Positions 41,301 through 53,440 of a stretch of DNA of 64,000 nucleotides are shown here, piece by piece (position 1 is the stretch's first letter; the number at the start of each line of letters is the position of its first letter). The DNA comes from Hemicordylus capensis (taxonomy: Eukaryota; Chordata; Lepidosauria; Squamata; Cordylidae), in contig NC_069662.1 in assembly GCF_027244095.1 (NCBI RefSeq), positions 143,486,294-143,550,293 on the forward strand, in the 5' to 3' direction. The position numbers were made by a program, and so were the translations under genes. The notes under the pieces were generated by a model. It made no database searches. It saw only the letters and a program-made list of their open reading frames with translations, and was not told the DNA's origin.

Positions 41301-44300
41301 GAGCCATGTGGTTTTCTTTGGTAGAATACAGGAAGGGTTTACCATTGCCATCTCCCGCGCAGTATGAGATGATGTCTTTCAGCATCTTCCTATATTGCTG
41401 CTGCCTGGTATACGTGTTTCCCATAGTCTGGGAAACATACCAGCAGGGATGCGAACCAGCAACCTCTTGCTCCCTAGGTAAGTTACTTCCCCACTGTGCC
41501 ATTAGGTGTCAGGTACCTATTGGTAACTTCGCAATGAAAGCAAAATTGTGTGTGTGTGTGTGTGTGTGTGTATACACACACTCATGTCAGTGGCTTTTTT
41601 CAAAAATTTTTTATTTATTTATTTTATTTTTACATTTATATCCTGCTCTTCCTCCAAGGAGCCCAGAGTAGTGTAGTACATACTTGAGTTTCTCCTCACA
41701 ACAACCCTGTGAAGTAGGTGTAACTATGTGCAGGATTTCAACCTAAGGGAACAGAGTTACATTGGACTGACTGGACCAGATACATCATGTAAACTAGGAA
41801 GGAAGCCTGTGAGTGCAAAAATTGATTTGCTTTTGCATGATAAACTAAACTTGGATGGCAATTCACCTGAACAAATAACCTGAATTTGAATAATTGCTCT
41901 CTTCCAAGTTCACAAATAAGGGTCTTTCTTTTAATCAATTATTAATCAATTTTGCATATTTTTAAAAGAAAAGTGGGAAAACACCAACCAAGCAGTTTCA
42001 CACACACAAAAATAGCAAGGTAGCAAGATGCTAATATTACAGGCAATATCTATCAAATACAAGACATTCAGAAAAAGAAAGTAAAAGAAATTATTCTAGT
42101 ATAATTTGGTTTACTTGATGATTATTTTTTCCGTTTCTAAACTTGCAAGATAAGAGACTAAATAATCTCATGATTTGTAAGCTTCAAAAGTTAAATCTGA
42201 TTAAAAAATAATTCTGCTTGCAAAGTTTTGAATAGTCTTGCCTTTCCCCAATATAAGCTTTTCATTTGAGCTGCTCTTCAGATTCATGCCAACACTGTGT
42301 GTAAGTTTTAAGAAACTCAAAGTGAACTTTGCAATACTCTCTTGGGCAACACTTCTCAGGGGAACAGCAAGTTCTGGTCTGCTCTAGTTTTACTTGGTGC
42401 TGAGAGAAACCAAGAACTACTCTTCTGGAGGAAGATTAGGCTTGTTTGGCCTAAATGGTGGAAGTGTGATGGGAAAAGATTATGTTCTGTGATTTGGAAT
42501 ATGAAAATGTGAAAAGTGACAAATGTCTCTAGTATGGTAGTTCTGAAACATAACTCATGGGATGCTAAATATTCTCTCCTTCCCTTTGTACAGCCTTCTG
42601 TTACGATTCACAGATGATACATTTGACCCAGAACTTGCAGCAACAATTGGTAAGTTGGGTTGCATCTGTCCCTATGATCAAATTTAGAGCATCGCACAGT
42701 GATGCTGGCTTTGGTGTACTGTTCAATAAAAGTGTTATTGCAGTGCAGCAGCAAAATTCATCCTAAGCCTGGTATGACACTGGCACAAAATCAGATTTGA
42801 TCTAAGGTAAGAAACACTTGAACAGAAACTAGGAGGCCATAGTTTCTGCTTTCAATAATATTTCTTACCTTAGGCCAGATCTGGTTTTGTGTTTTAAAAG
42901 GAAATATAAGGAAAGTGACATAGTCAGGGTATTTTTTGGCCTCTCAGGAAAACCTGGATGGGATTTCTCCACATATACACAAAACAAAATTTCTGGGAAG
43001 TTGAAAATTGCTATGATCAAATTCTGCTTGAAGTACCTAGGCATTGTTCTATAAATGTATGCTTTCATGCATTCATGTTTGAGTAAAGCACTTCATATTC
43101 AAGCCTGGCTGATTATTCCTATCAGCTCTAAAGCTTGACTTGTAGCCTAGAATATAAATTAAATATGTTTGAACTGAATGATTCACATCAGGTAGAACAT
43201 CTTACTTAGCTTCCTGACATATGCCTAGCATAGCTGAGTCATGATGAGTGAGATGTGTCCCAAGTGAAGGACTTTGGTTCCCTCCCGCTCCTCGAAAGTG
43301 CACAATAACTTATAAATAAATAAATAAATAATTTATTTAACTTATTTATCTACTACCCAAAATGCAAGTGTCTGGGCAGTTTACAGCAATTCAAACAAAT
43401 AAAAAGGTTAAAACACTATAACAATTTAAAATTTAAAACAATGTTAAAACTATTTTAAAAACCCATCAAACTATTAAAAATAGTATATAGCACAGGCTTT
43501 TGATATCTGCAGCTTGGTTCTTCTAAGGCCACATCTGTATGGGCAATCTCTTGTTTAGATGCAGTACTATTACATGAGTATTGGCAGTTTCCTTTTTAGC
43601 TTTTGGCCTTTGCTTTTCACCTATGGAAATACTGGCTGCACTTCTCCAAAAGCAGTCCAGTGCATTGGTATGTCAACATGGTTGTGTAAAATGTTGTGGC
43701 GTCATAGTCCTGTATTAATTGCTAGATGGACCTGCTTGCTACTGGATTAACATCTGAGGCTTACTGTTTCTTCTGGTTTAACAGGCTGCTGTTAATACAG
43801 CACTGAACAAGACAAGTGTTTGACCAATCCTGTCTTGTTAATTCCACACAGCAATCCTGTGAAATGCAATCCTAATGAGAATAAGACTATCATCTTAGGT
43901 CTCATCTTGGTTTTGGCATTTTTTTGCTTTCTGTGTTTAGAGTGTGAATGGATCTGTGATGGGGTTTTGTGCCTGATTCCATAGCTTTAAAGTACTACCT
44001 GTTTTTCTGGAAGAACATTCAGAGCTCTGACTGAACTCCTCTTGATCACTTAAATGTGCACAGTTGATACTTATTAAATAGATCTCAAATCAGTTTACAA
44101 AATATCAGCATCTAACAGCTCAGTCTTATATATGTTCAAAACAAATCTCACTAAGTTCATTGATTTACTTATTACTTATTAAGTAAATGTTCAAAGGATT
44201 TCTAGCCAAACAAGTGGGATTTACACCACACTTCAGAGTGTACAGTGGTGACCTGATAATATATTTCCCATTGTAGCAAGTCTAACATGAGGTATACAAT

Positions 44301-47300
44301 ATTGTCGTCTACTGTTTTTAGCTCAGCAGGAGCTGAACGTCTTAAGCCATCTTCTGGGATCAATGATGTCTTATAAGTTTAGTGCTTTTTAAAGAGTACA
44401 CTTTCCAAATAATATAATGATGACTTGTGCTCACATGTTTGGGCAGTACAAAACCTGGTTATATTTAGCACTGTGGTTTGTTAGGGTGAAGATGTTAATA
44501 GCTTTGAGTCTGGGCTGAACAGTACAGCTGTGGCAGGATCAAATAGATCAAATGGGAAAAGGAGGAAGCAGGGTGGGTAGTGCTTACAACAGAGGAGAGA
44601 AACCCTGGGAGAAAGAACATAAGAACAGCCCTGCTGGATCAGGCCCAAGGCCTGCTGCATCCTGTTTCACATGGTGGCCCACCCCAAAAAGTCACATGGT
44701 TATATCCATTAGTCACTTGACAAAAGGGGGTGACAGTTGCCATATAAGTTTGGGTATATAGGGAGTGGCCACGCCGTGTGCCATCAAGACACGTGCACAC
44801 TAAGATGAGGGGGTAGAGAGGCACTTAAACGTCTGTGTTGAGGACTGTCTTGCACCATGACAATTCTGGGTCACCAGTGAACTTCTGCATAAGAAAAAGC
44901 TCCATAAGGAGGAACAGACAGCTGCTAGAGGGGCATGACCTCTAGCATGCCCTTCAACATTCCTTCAACTGTGAGTGCATGTCTCTATTGGGCTGCAAAA
45001 TAGATGCAGGCTCCTCCCCTCACTTGAACTGAGTGTTGACTTTGGAGGACAGAAGGACAGCTAGCTTCTCTGGATCGATCTCCTTGCTGTGGATTCATGC
45101 AGCTCATAGCTCCCTTTATCTTCCTCTGTCTGCTCTTGCACAAGAGAAACAGGTGTGTATTTGCCTGACATGAACTAAGTGCAAGGTTCATACAAAGCAT
45201 ACCCCGGTGAACTGGGCTCCTTTCAAATGGTGGCTCTCTTACGTTGAGCAAGGGAAGAACAACTGTCTCTAGTTAACCCAGCATAGCGTCTCTTTGGTGA
45301 CTGTTGCTAGTGTTTTGTTATGTGTGTGTGTGTGCGCTTGTGCACGCTCACAGTTGCCCTTTTGGAACAGAGAGTCATCTCTTCTTTTGCTACATAAACT
45401 GCTTTGAGAAAATCTTGTTGAAAAGTGACATAGATTTTTAATTTATATCACTCAATTTATATGTTTTGTGAGTACTACCAAGTTAGATGAATTCAGAGAT
45501 GGCCTGCTTACTGGGGATCTGAATGGTTTGGATAGCTTCACACAAAATGAATTTCCAGCACAAACGCTTTTTACACACCAGAAATGGCTGCACATGGCTC
45601 ATGTTTGATAAATGCACACACCTGTTCTTTTTGCCATTTGTGAAAGTACGTGTGGGATGCACACAGTTTCCTACATGGTTCTGATGTGTCTGTGTGAGTT
45701 ATAATCTTATATGAAGTGGGCCCCTTCATTCCAGATTTCTCCTTCAACAAATGAGCTTACTCTGAAGCTAAATCTAGTGTCAAGGTCAACAATTAAGTAA
45801 CCTTGCTTGTATCTTTCCACCAATATATTTCTGTATTCTGCAACCTCACAGCCCATCTGAAAGCACAGCCTATCATGAAACCACTGGATGTTTGCTTACC
45901 TTTACCCTAATCATAGCATCTGAATAAGGGAATGGAAGAATGTACATGATTTGAAAAAGAGCCTTATTTCTGAATTTGTCAAAATACTCCCCTCTTTCCA
46001 TTTACTGTGTTGTGTCTCCCACCCCCCACCCCCCCGTCTAAACTCAGCCTTGGCTTGTGTGTGCCTGAAGGAGCACTAAATCCTCTTGTCTTTCAGGTGT
46101 TGACTTCAAAGTGAAAACCATCTCAGTTGATGGCAATAAGGCTAAGCTAGCAATCTGGGTAAGTCCCACTTTAAAAAGTGATCCTTTAATTATTGTTGGA
46201 GAATGCCAAGATTTCTGTGCTGGTACCTGAAGAGTGTGTTAGCAACACAGGGGTTCCAAACAGGAGATAGTACCCCTAGGGGTACTCAAAGGAATCCGAG
46301 GGGCGAGGGAGTAGTCTGAGCCATTACTATTATTATAATCAATTTCCATACCACCCTTCCAAAAATGGCTCAGTGCGGTTTACACAGAGAAATAATAAAT
46401 AAATAAGATGGATCCCTGTCCCCGAAGGGCTCACAATCTAAAAAGAAACGTAAGATAGACACCAGCAACAGTCACTGGAGGTACTGTGCTGGGGGTGGAC
46501 AGGGCCAGTTACTCTCTCCTTGCTAAATGTAAGAGATTCACCACATTAAAAGGTGCTTCTTTGCCAAGTTAGCAGGGGTTATTTTGCCACTGCAAAACTG
46601 CAGCTGCATATTTATATTATCTCTCTCTCTCTCAAAATCTCAGTGGGGTACCTGAGCTGAAGGTATGCAACAGAAGGGGCACACTTATTTTTAAAAAGGC
46701 TGGGAACCCTTATTAGCATAATCAAAAGCAGGTGCTGGGAGGTGGTAGTATAGTGTGTGGGTTGAATTACAGTAGGTTACAGATGAATAAACATGGGTGA
46801 AGTTTATCCTTGCTAATGCTCAACTGGATTTAGACACTTAATATTTTACGTCTTCTTGCAGCCCCATTTTGTTGACCAAAACCCCAGTGTGATTGTAGCA
46901 GTTGGTGTGAATTGTTAATGAATGTCACATTTATATTCTTAATTAGTATGGTTAGCTCCCTTCCTTTTAAAGAAAAACTTTGCTCTTCCCCCTCCCCCAC
47001 TTGGATGGCCATCAGAAGAAAGATGTATAAATGGTGTAGAGCCCAACTTTAACCTTGGGTGTATGGCATGTGGAAGAAAGATTCTGCTTGCAAACTGCAA
47101 ATATGTAAGCAATTCCTTACATATTCCTTACAAACTCCATCCAGGGTTTCACATTTTTACTTGCCATGCTCACTGTAGGCATGAGCCCCAGCCTTCCTTG
47201 CTCATTTGAAGCTGCAGAGCAGGTTGAGGTGTAGTTTTGGTGGCTGGATTGGCAAAGAGCACCTTGAAAATACAGTGGCCCAAAGAGGCAAGCCCTCTGC

Positions 47301-50300
47301 CTCCCCACTCCAGCCCAGAATCAGGAGGAGATGAAGAGAGGCTTGTTTCAACTCTGTGCTCCCCACAACTCTGCAGAGCCAAGGTGACGATGCCCTTCAC
47401 TTCTTTCCTCCTGCTCCAAGCTACAGTGGGAAGGGAAGGGCTTGCTGTATGTGCATGGAGTGCCTCACAAATGCAGCGGTGAAATGGCTAAGTCCCCACC
47501 ACACTTTCCAGCTCCAAGTTACAGAGCAGGACTATAGGAGGCTGCCTTATATACGGAGTCAGACCACTTGTCCATCTAGCTCAATATTGTCTACACTGAC
47601 TGGAAGTGACTCTCCAAAGATACAGGCAGGAATCTCTCTGAGCTACCTGGAGATGTTGCCAGGGAACGAACTTGGGACCTTCTGCATGCAGGCGCTCTTC
47701 CACTGAGCTATGGCTCCATCCCCTAAGGGAAAAATCTTACAGCACCCCCACGTAGTCTCCCATGCAAATCAAGGCAGACAGTGCTTAGCAAAGAGGACTA
47801 TTCATGCTTGCTACCACAAGGCCAGTTCTCCTCCTCAGGAGGGCTAGGAATGGTCTCCCATTCCTGGCTCCAAGCTGAGGAAGAGAACAGGGGATTGTCC
47901 CTGACTTTGTAATCTGTTTTGGAGAGAGATTGCGAGTTGAGGGACAAGACTGCACCCCTCTGGAAGAGGCCTGCCGACCACACATTTTTGTTCGACCTCC
48001 TGAAACTTGTTGACCCCTGTCTCCATCACATAGAGGCATTTTCCTTATTTTTCTCTGTATATAGTTCCTGAACTGAGTAAATGCTTTGTTCTGTTTGGCC
48101 TCAGGCCGAGGAAGGGGTTTCTTTCTTGAAAGTGGTCCTTAACACAGGCCCGTTGTGAAGCAGGGCCAAAAACATCAATAGTGGCGCACAAACTGCTTGC
48201 TTGGAGAGACCAAACTCAAGGAAAAAACAGTAAAAATATTGTTTGTATACTGTCAAATATAACCATTTAATCATTTCTGAATTCTTTAGGACACTGCAGG
48301 TCAGGAACGGTTCAGAACTCTAACGCCCAGCTATTACAGAGGGGCACAGGGTGTTATATTAGGTAAGCATGCAGTTGATTACTACTTAATTGTAATCCTA
48401 GTTGGGCGTGGGGGGGGTTAGAATTGTGAACTCCATTAAGGACACCTTTAGCCTCCAATATCTGACACTAGGCTGACTGAAATCCTGGGTATAATTAGGT
48501 TAAGGTCTTCCAGCCCATGACATTTTCTTTCATCATCACAAGACAGAGCAACAGTGTCCCAGCTGTTTGAAAATATGGGATACTTGTCAATTAGGCAGCA
48601 TGAGGACAAATCTATATGTATACTCTCTCTCTATTATAGGCAGGTTTTCAGAGATAGGAGGGTGCTGCTGTTGAAACAGAAGAGATGGGTTTCTCTTGTT
48701 TTTTTCCAGCAGAAGGAAGCTTAGCTTGCTGCATTGCGGCCTGTTAACTATATTGCTTATTTTAAGCAATAGACAGTATATCTTGTCTAAACAAAATTCA
48801 CTGGCTCTTATAATATGTTTGGGACTACTTGGACAAATTGGATTGTATGTTGGAAACCGGTATTATGGGAATGCCGGAGAGTGGAATTACATATTACATG
48901 TAGTTCTGTGATTCTGTTCCTCTGAGAGCTTTCTTTGATCAGGGAAAGTTGTTGGAGCTAGCTGGGATGGGGAACTAGGACTGGGATGGGGTTGGGTGAG
49001 TAGCCACTCATCCAAGTGGCCCCAAGCTGTTTGCTTTCAAAGAGTCGTTGGGGCCTGTTCCTTTTGCCACTTGAAAAAAAAATAAAATGGACCTCAGCTT
49101 ATTTCAATTTAATTTGGAGGATTTATATCACATCACTTGACTGGATGGCCCCTAAGTCAGCTTAAAATAAACTGGCAGTAGAAACAATTAAAAAGTAAAT
49201 CTACATGCACGTGCAGAACTTGGCAGCCCTCTTAGCTCTCCACTAGAGGCCAGAAGGAAGGTGCTTCCCTTTCTACCTGAAATCCCTGGGTAATTGATGG
49301 CTGAAGGTGACTTCAGGAGGGAGAGAAGCCAAGCAAGCTCCCTTTAGCTGCCCCTTTCCTGGGCAATGGCTGGGTCCAGACTGGTCTTTCCTTGGCCAAG
49401 ATGCCCTTCCTGGGAAGCAGGCTCCCAGAAGCCCTTTGGGTAATGGCACTGGCCAATGATAATTTCCTTTTGACCTGCAGTCCTTGGACGGTTGGCATCT
49501 GGAGCAGAGCACCACCTAGTAGTGCAACTGAGTTGGGACTGGAGCAAGGAAAATGGTCTGGTTCACAAGCCGAAGTCTTCCTGCCAGACTTCTATCTATC
49601 TTGCTTATATCCTTCCTCTCTTCCATGCTGGAGTGCAACACAGCATATATGGGGTTCCCAGACAGTTTCCTTTCCAGACAGTGCCCAGAGCTAGGTCTTC
49701 TAACCTTCAGCAGCTCAAGTTTGGAGGTGAAGGCTTGATGTCTTAGCAGCCTTGAAAGATATGCATCACTGACCATTGCAAATCTTGATTTCAGTTTACG
49801 ATGTCACAAGGAGAGAGACTTTTGCAAAACTAGACAACTGGCTAACTGAATTGGAAACATATTGCACAAGGAATGATATAGTTAAAATGCTAGTTGGAAA
49901 TAAAATTGATAAGGTAAGTGGCTCCAAGTCACAGATTTCTCGTGACTTTGAAAGCTGTGTGTTTGCAACTAATAGTCCTGCTGCTTCTTGTAGGAAAACA
50001 GGGAAGTTGACAGAAATGAAGGTCTCAAGTTTGCACGGAAACATTCCATGTTGTTCATAGGTAAGTTCTTGAAAATTGTGTCGTGCTGGAGTGATTCCTG
50101 TGCTGTAGGCCCCCTTCTTGTACTGTTAAAATATATGGCTGAGGTTGTACTCTTGCATGTTTTAGAGATAGATTAGAATTCTACAATGGTGATATTAATT
50201 CAGGTGAAATAGAACAGAGTGGATTTTTAGTAAAATGTATTCATAGTCTTCCACAAAGTGCCCAGTAAGATGTATAGTGTGTCTAATCTAGATTTCCCCC

Positions 50301-51122
50301 TACATAGGCCTTAGATAGATGGCAACCTACAGCTGTTTGGTTCCTCTTTAGGCACAGTTGCTACACAACTTCCCTTAATTTCAGTGAGTTCCGAGGCATG
50401 TCCTGCAAGTCCCATTAAAGTGCATGGAGGTGATGAAATAGCAGCAAATAAAATGCAGTAATGTTGCCTTCTAGCTTCAAGCCATTTCCATGTAGCCTAC
50501 ATGGTATATTGGGTGTGTAAAACTGAGATGTAGAGGCTTGTGTAGAGACACTGTGAAACCACCACGTTATTTGTTCCCACTGTAGTCAAGACAGCTTACT
50601 ACCTCTGACCACTTGCATTACGGACAGCTACTACAAAGCTGTCTACAAGGCTTCTGCCGTCAGCTATGACAAAAGATGCTTCAGAACATCTATTCTACCA
50701 GGCTTCAACCAAGGCAGAAGTAGGGAAGTGTATGAATTATGGTTATACAAAGCTTTCCAAAATACACTGGAATTCCACGAAGACTTGTCTTACAGCTGTC
50801 TTTGTTCTGTGTCGGTCATGGAGTGCAAGTCATGTGCTCTGCTTAATGGTTGAATCCTGATAGAGGCAGCAGCCTTCCTGTGGGCTAGAAAGGTGGGGAG
50901 GTGTATACTAACACGTACCTAACGGTTCAACTCTCTTCTCTCCCAGAGGCAAGTGCAAAAACCTGTGATGGTGTACAGTGTGCCTTTGAAGAACTGGTTG
51001 AGAAAATCATTCAGACTCCTGGACTGTGGGAAAGTGAAAGCCAAAACAGAGGTGTAAAGTTGTCAAACCATGAAGAGGGCTGCAGAGGAGGTGGCTGTAG
51101 TGGCTACTGTTCTGTGTTATAA
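38328..51122 (+). CDS. RAB18: RAB18 small GTPase, seven coding exons, 206 aa
   Basis: Joined coding exons: 38,328-38,395; 42,594-42,649; 46,097-46,158; 48,290-48,362; 49,795-49,913; 49,994-50,060; 50,947-51,122. Phases agree at every junction, and the total is 621 nt including TAA. The product has the P-loop GESGVGKS (15-22), switch I Thr40, WDTAGQE (62-68, Gln67), GNKID (121-125) and EASAK (149-153), and ends CSVL, a geranylgeranylation signal. Rab18 is a membrane-bound GTP switch acting at the endoplasmic reticulum and lipid droplets; RAB3GAP1/2 act as its exchange factor, and human loss causes Warburg Micro syndrome (family knowledge). Compared with the human protein from memory there are about 15 substitutions, mostly near the C-terminus. 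The start has a good Kozak context (A at -3, G at +4). The gene looks intact. Confidence 0.97.
38834..39066 (+). mobile_element. tRNA-derived SINE with CORE-like body (RAB18 intron 1)
   Basis: The head GAGCCGGTGTGGTATAGAG has an internal duplication of GAGTGCTGGATTA, then GACCCGAGTTCAACTCC (B box), the GGGCCAGTCACTTCTCTCTC core, and the end CTCCTTGGAGGAAAAGTGGG with a TAATAATA tail. Most complete member of its family here. Confidence 0.75.
39402..39532 (-). mobile_element. 5S/tRNA SINE body fragment (RAB18 intron 1)
   Basis: CACTGAGTCAGACCATTGG, CTGACTGGCAGTGACTCTCC and GGAGATGCCAGGCAATTGAAC; it stops inside the tRNA-like B box. Confidence 0.6.
41274..41520 (-). mobile_element. Sauria-type SINE (RAB18 intron 1)
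   Basis: Contains GCGACCACAGAGCCATGTGG, TACCATTGCCATCTCCCGC, GCATCTTCCTATATTGCTGC, GTATACGTGTTTCCCATAG and the head with GGATGCGAACCAGCAACC (reversed B box). The terminal TTTACC repeat is degraded. Confidence 0.75.
41549..41571. repeat. (TG)n microsatellite (RAB18 intron 1)
   Basis: About eleven TG units, followed by TATACACACAC. Confidence 0.85.
41620..41728 (-). mobile_element. CORE-like SINE 3' part (RAB18 intron 1)
   Basis: TTATATCCTGCTCTTCCTCC, AAGGAGCCCAGAGTAGTG and CTCACAACAACCCTGTGAAG are the reversed end of the SINE family at 38,834. Confidence 0.6.
42594..42649 (+). CDS. RAB18: RAB18 coding exon 2 (residues 23-42)
   Basis: The acceptor TTTGTACAG and donor GTAAGT are strong. It encodes [19 protein letters not shown] and the first base of Gly42, including switch I Thr40. 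Confidence 0.96.
43309..43480 (-). mobile_element. L2 LINE tail (RAB18 intron 2)
   Basis: A (TAAA)n run, TACTACCCAAAATGCAAGTG, TCTGGGCAGTTTACAGC, then an A-rich UTR. Confidence 0.55.
44617..44690 (-). mobile_element. CR1-type LINE 3' tail (RAB18 intron 2)
   Basis: GAACATAAGAACAGCCCTGC, GGATCAGGCCCAAGGCC and CATCCTGTTTCACATGGTGG, as in the 3' UTR at 19,477. Confidence 0.6.
46097..46158 (+). CDS. RAB18: RAB18 coding exon 3 (residues 42-62)
   Basis: Acceptor CTTTCAG, donor GTAAGT. It encodes [20 protein letters not shown] and Trp62, ending in phase 0 right before the DTAGQE motif. Confidence 0.96.
46325..46600 (-). repeat. L2-like LINE tail, family B (RAB18 intron 3)
   Basis: ATACCACCCTTCCAAAAATG, GCGGTTTACACAGAG, CCCCGAAGGGCTCACAATC, AGACACCAGCAACAGTCAC and GGACAGGGCCAGTTACTCTC; reversed, this is the well-preserved family end. 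It begins about 165 bp after exon 3. Confidence 0.65.
47533..47838 (-). mobile_element. 5S/tRNA composite SINE, near full length (RAB18 intron 3)
   Basis: Body (ACGGAGTCAGACCACTTGTC, TCAATATTGTCTACACTGAC), the tRNA-Ala-like head on the minus strand (CATAGCTCAGTGGAAGAGC, TGCATGCAGAAGGTCCC), and the 5S-like head (rc of GCAGACAGTGCTTAGCAAAG). Confidence 0.7.
48290..48362 (+). CDS. RAB18: RAB18 coding exon 4 (residues 63-87)
   Basis: Acceptor TTCTTTAG, donor GTAAGC. It encodes [20 protein letters not shown] then GVIL, the switch II region. Confidence 0.96.
49795..49913 (+). CDS. RAB18: RAB18 coding exon 5 (residues 87-126)
   Basis: Acceptor GATTTCAG, donor GTAAGT. It encodes [32 protein letters not shown] and LVGNKIDK, which includes the guanine-binding NKID. 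Confidence 0.96.
49994..50060 (+). CDS. RAB18: RAB18 coding exon 6 (residues 127-148 and part of 149)
   Basis: Follows an intron of only 80 nt (49,914-49,993). Acceptor TTCTTGTAG, donor GTAAGT. It encodes [20 protein letters not shown] and FI, matching the vertebrate protein without change as I recall it. Confidence 0.95.
50947..51122 (+). CDS. RAB18: RAB18 coding exon 7 (residues 149-206) and stop
   Basis: Acceptor TCTCCCAG. It begins EASAKTCDG and ends GCSGYCSVL then TAA. The hypervariable tail holds Cys194, Cys199 and Cys203; Cys203 is the prenylation cysteine. Cys194 is a Gln in the human protein as I recall it. The 3' UTR follows without a further exon. Confidence 0.96.
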
Positions 51123-52620
51123 ACTCTGGAAGACTTATTCTTGTGCATATTTAAATGAATAATGGTGTCCTCTTGTACATAAACTCATATCTGCTCTTTT
51201 AGGGACCTTGCAGTTTGCACATACTTGTGTATCATGGCAGTGAACATTTTTTTTTTTTAGGAAAATGTGTTCTGCAGCTTTTCCTGTTGAGAAGTGTTAT
51301 GGTAAGCATGCCTAACTTGCAACTTTTGGGTTCTTTTATACGTTGCATAAAATAACTTGTTGCAGGAACAAATGCACTCTGACTCCACAACCTTAATTAT
51401 CATGGACTTACTACTATAAATAGTTACTTAGGAAACTGTTTCAAATACACATTGGCTGCATTCTGTCTGAATTTGGTAGTCTTTAATTCAAACCACAGCA
51501 CTGCTTGAGACACATTTTTGAAACAATTCAAGGGGATACATGTAAAATTTGCACACTTCATTGGCAAATGTTTCTTCTTGCCAATAAACAGCATGGCACT
51601 AAAATCCCTTTTTAACTCTAAGCAGCATTTTCTAGACTATAACTCATCCCATGCTTTGGAAGAGGTGCTTCTAAAACTTGGAATTTTTTAAGATTGTCAC
51701 TACAATGACTAGTTGATTATCTAATGGGAGTTTTAACCCTGAGAGCTTTAGAATTTCACCCTTGCACTGTGGTTTTTACAATGTAGTGTGCTGTGGACCT
51801 GCAGGAGAAGTTTGTTTTCTTTTTTTAAGGGCTGAACAGTCTCTCATTGTGAATCACTTTGCCAAGCTTTGATGAATGCTTCTTTCTAAATGTTAGTAAT
51901 GTAATTTTGGTTTCAGTCACTCAAAACTGTTGCTCATTTGTGGCTGAAATGCCTGGATCGGATGACTATTTGTGGCTATTGGTTCTGAAGCTTAAATGAT
52001 GTTTAAAAAGCTGTGTCTTCTAGGTGTGTATAAGGAATGTGCTATTTTGTTTGGTTTGCTGTAACAAATAGCCAACAGCCGGCTTGTTTCAGAGAACTTG
52101 TGTAGGCTAATAAATTTTCACAGTATTTGCTCTTTTCTAACATCTTCCTTGTGTACAGGTGAATTTTGTAAGGGATAATTCCAGAACAACTTCTGGAGAA
52201 CTGTTAACCCTGTAATAAACACTTATCTGCAAATACAACAGGGTACTGATCTCTTTAGCAGTTTGAGATACTGTGCAACTTCCTGTAAATACATAAACTG
52301 AAATACCTTTAACAGTGGTTCTCAGACTTGGGCCCCCAGATGTTGCTGGACTCCATTGTGGCTGGAAATTAATGGGAGTTGTAGTCTAACATCATCTGGA
52401 TACCCAAGTTTGAGAGAAGCCCTGCTCTATAATGTTGCTCTTTTTTGTACACAAGTGCTGCATAATAATGGTCTTGTCACTTATGGAAACTTCCCTTTCA
52501 ACTTTTCCATTTTTGTTAGGAGACGTTCTCAGAGTTCAAAAAGTTAAAGCATCCTGGTTGTTCTATAACAAGATTCTGTATCACTATAAATTTAAATAAA
52601 ATTATTCTGTAAATGTTCAT
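51123..52620 (+). other. RAB18: RAB18 3' UTR with several poly(A) signals
   Basis: Candidate AATAAA signals lie at 51,583, 52,109, 52,214 and 52,595. The last is followed by a T/GT-rich stretch and is the best distal candidate. A further AATAAA at 52,775 is possible. The end is inferred. Multiple signals suggest alternative 3' ends, as known for many Rab transcripts. Confidence 0.4.
52313..52424. mobile_element. hAT-Charlie-like MITE within the RAB18 3' UTR
   Basis: CAGTGGTTCTCAGACTTGGG at the left, and reversed CAGGGCTTCTCTCAAACTTGG at the right. The inner fold-back is partly lost. It lies between the third and fourth AATAAA, so only the longest transcripts would carry it. Confidence 0.7.
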
Positions 52621-53440
52621 ATACTTCATTCTACACATTACTATTGTATACTACCATTTTAATAAGCACATTTGCTAAGAAGATTGTCATCTTAGCATTG
52701 ATTTTTCTTGAATGCACCCCTCAAGGTGGAAAAAAAAATCAAATTCTGTAGCAGAGAAGGGTTTTTAACATTGGAATAAAGATGGCAAAGGAGAGAAACC
52801 TGCTACTTAATCTTTTTTACAGGGTGTGTGCGAGTGTTAATCTCTTAATCTGACCCACAACTCTTCATCAGGGTTTAGCTCAGGACTGCTTAAAAAACAA
52901 CATTCTGCACCAATTCAAATGGTGTGTGAAGAAGAGCAAGCCTCCCAAGACCTGTAGAAAGAGAAATTCAGTGACCTTGCATTGAATGCCTCTTCTGTTC
53001 TTGCTGGGTATCATAGCCTAAAAAGGCTTAGCCATACAACATGAACCAGTAGCCTGTTATGGGCCATGTCGCAGCTACCTAGTATCACCTTGTTGTCAGA
53101 ACTTGTAATACTCCTGGTTTTCTCTGCTTAAGCACAGAGTTCAACTTATGAACACTCCTTTTGATTACCTGAATTTAGAAGGGACTCCTGTAATATTAGT
53201 AGTGTATTGCAAGATGGCCATTGCATACCAGCAAATGTGGTTAGTAGCATGCTTTTCAAATACTGTATTTGTACCTGTAGCACCTCCAACTTAAGCTTCT
53301 GCTGTTCTGAGGTGTTGTATGTTTTACTGAAGTATTTGACAGGCAGCCTAGGAAGCAGTTTTTCTTGGCCACAATATCTGGTAACAGTCTGCAATAAAGT
53401 TAAAAGTTTCTATGACACTCTTGGTATATTACGTAAGAGC
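52621..53440. other. Intergenic flank downstream of RAB18
   Basis: Nothing recognised; an AATAAAGT at about 53,393 is isolated. Confidence 0.35.

Noticed and set aside
49776-50060. Continuous open frame across RAB18 exons 5 and 6
   Set aside because: It reads through intron 5 out of frame with exon 6; the GT-AG splice sites restore the known protein.
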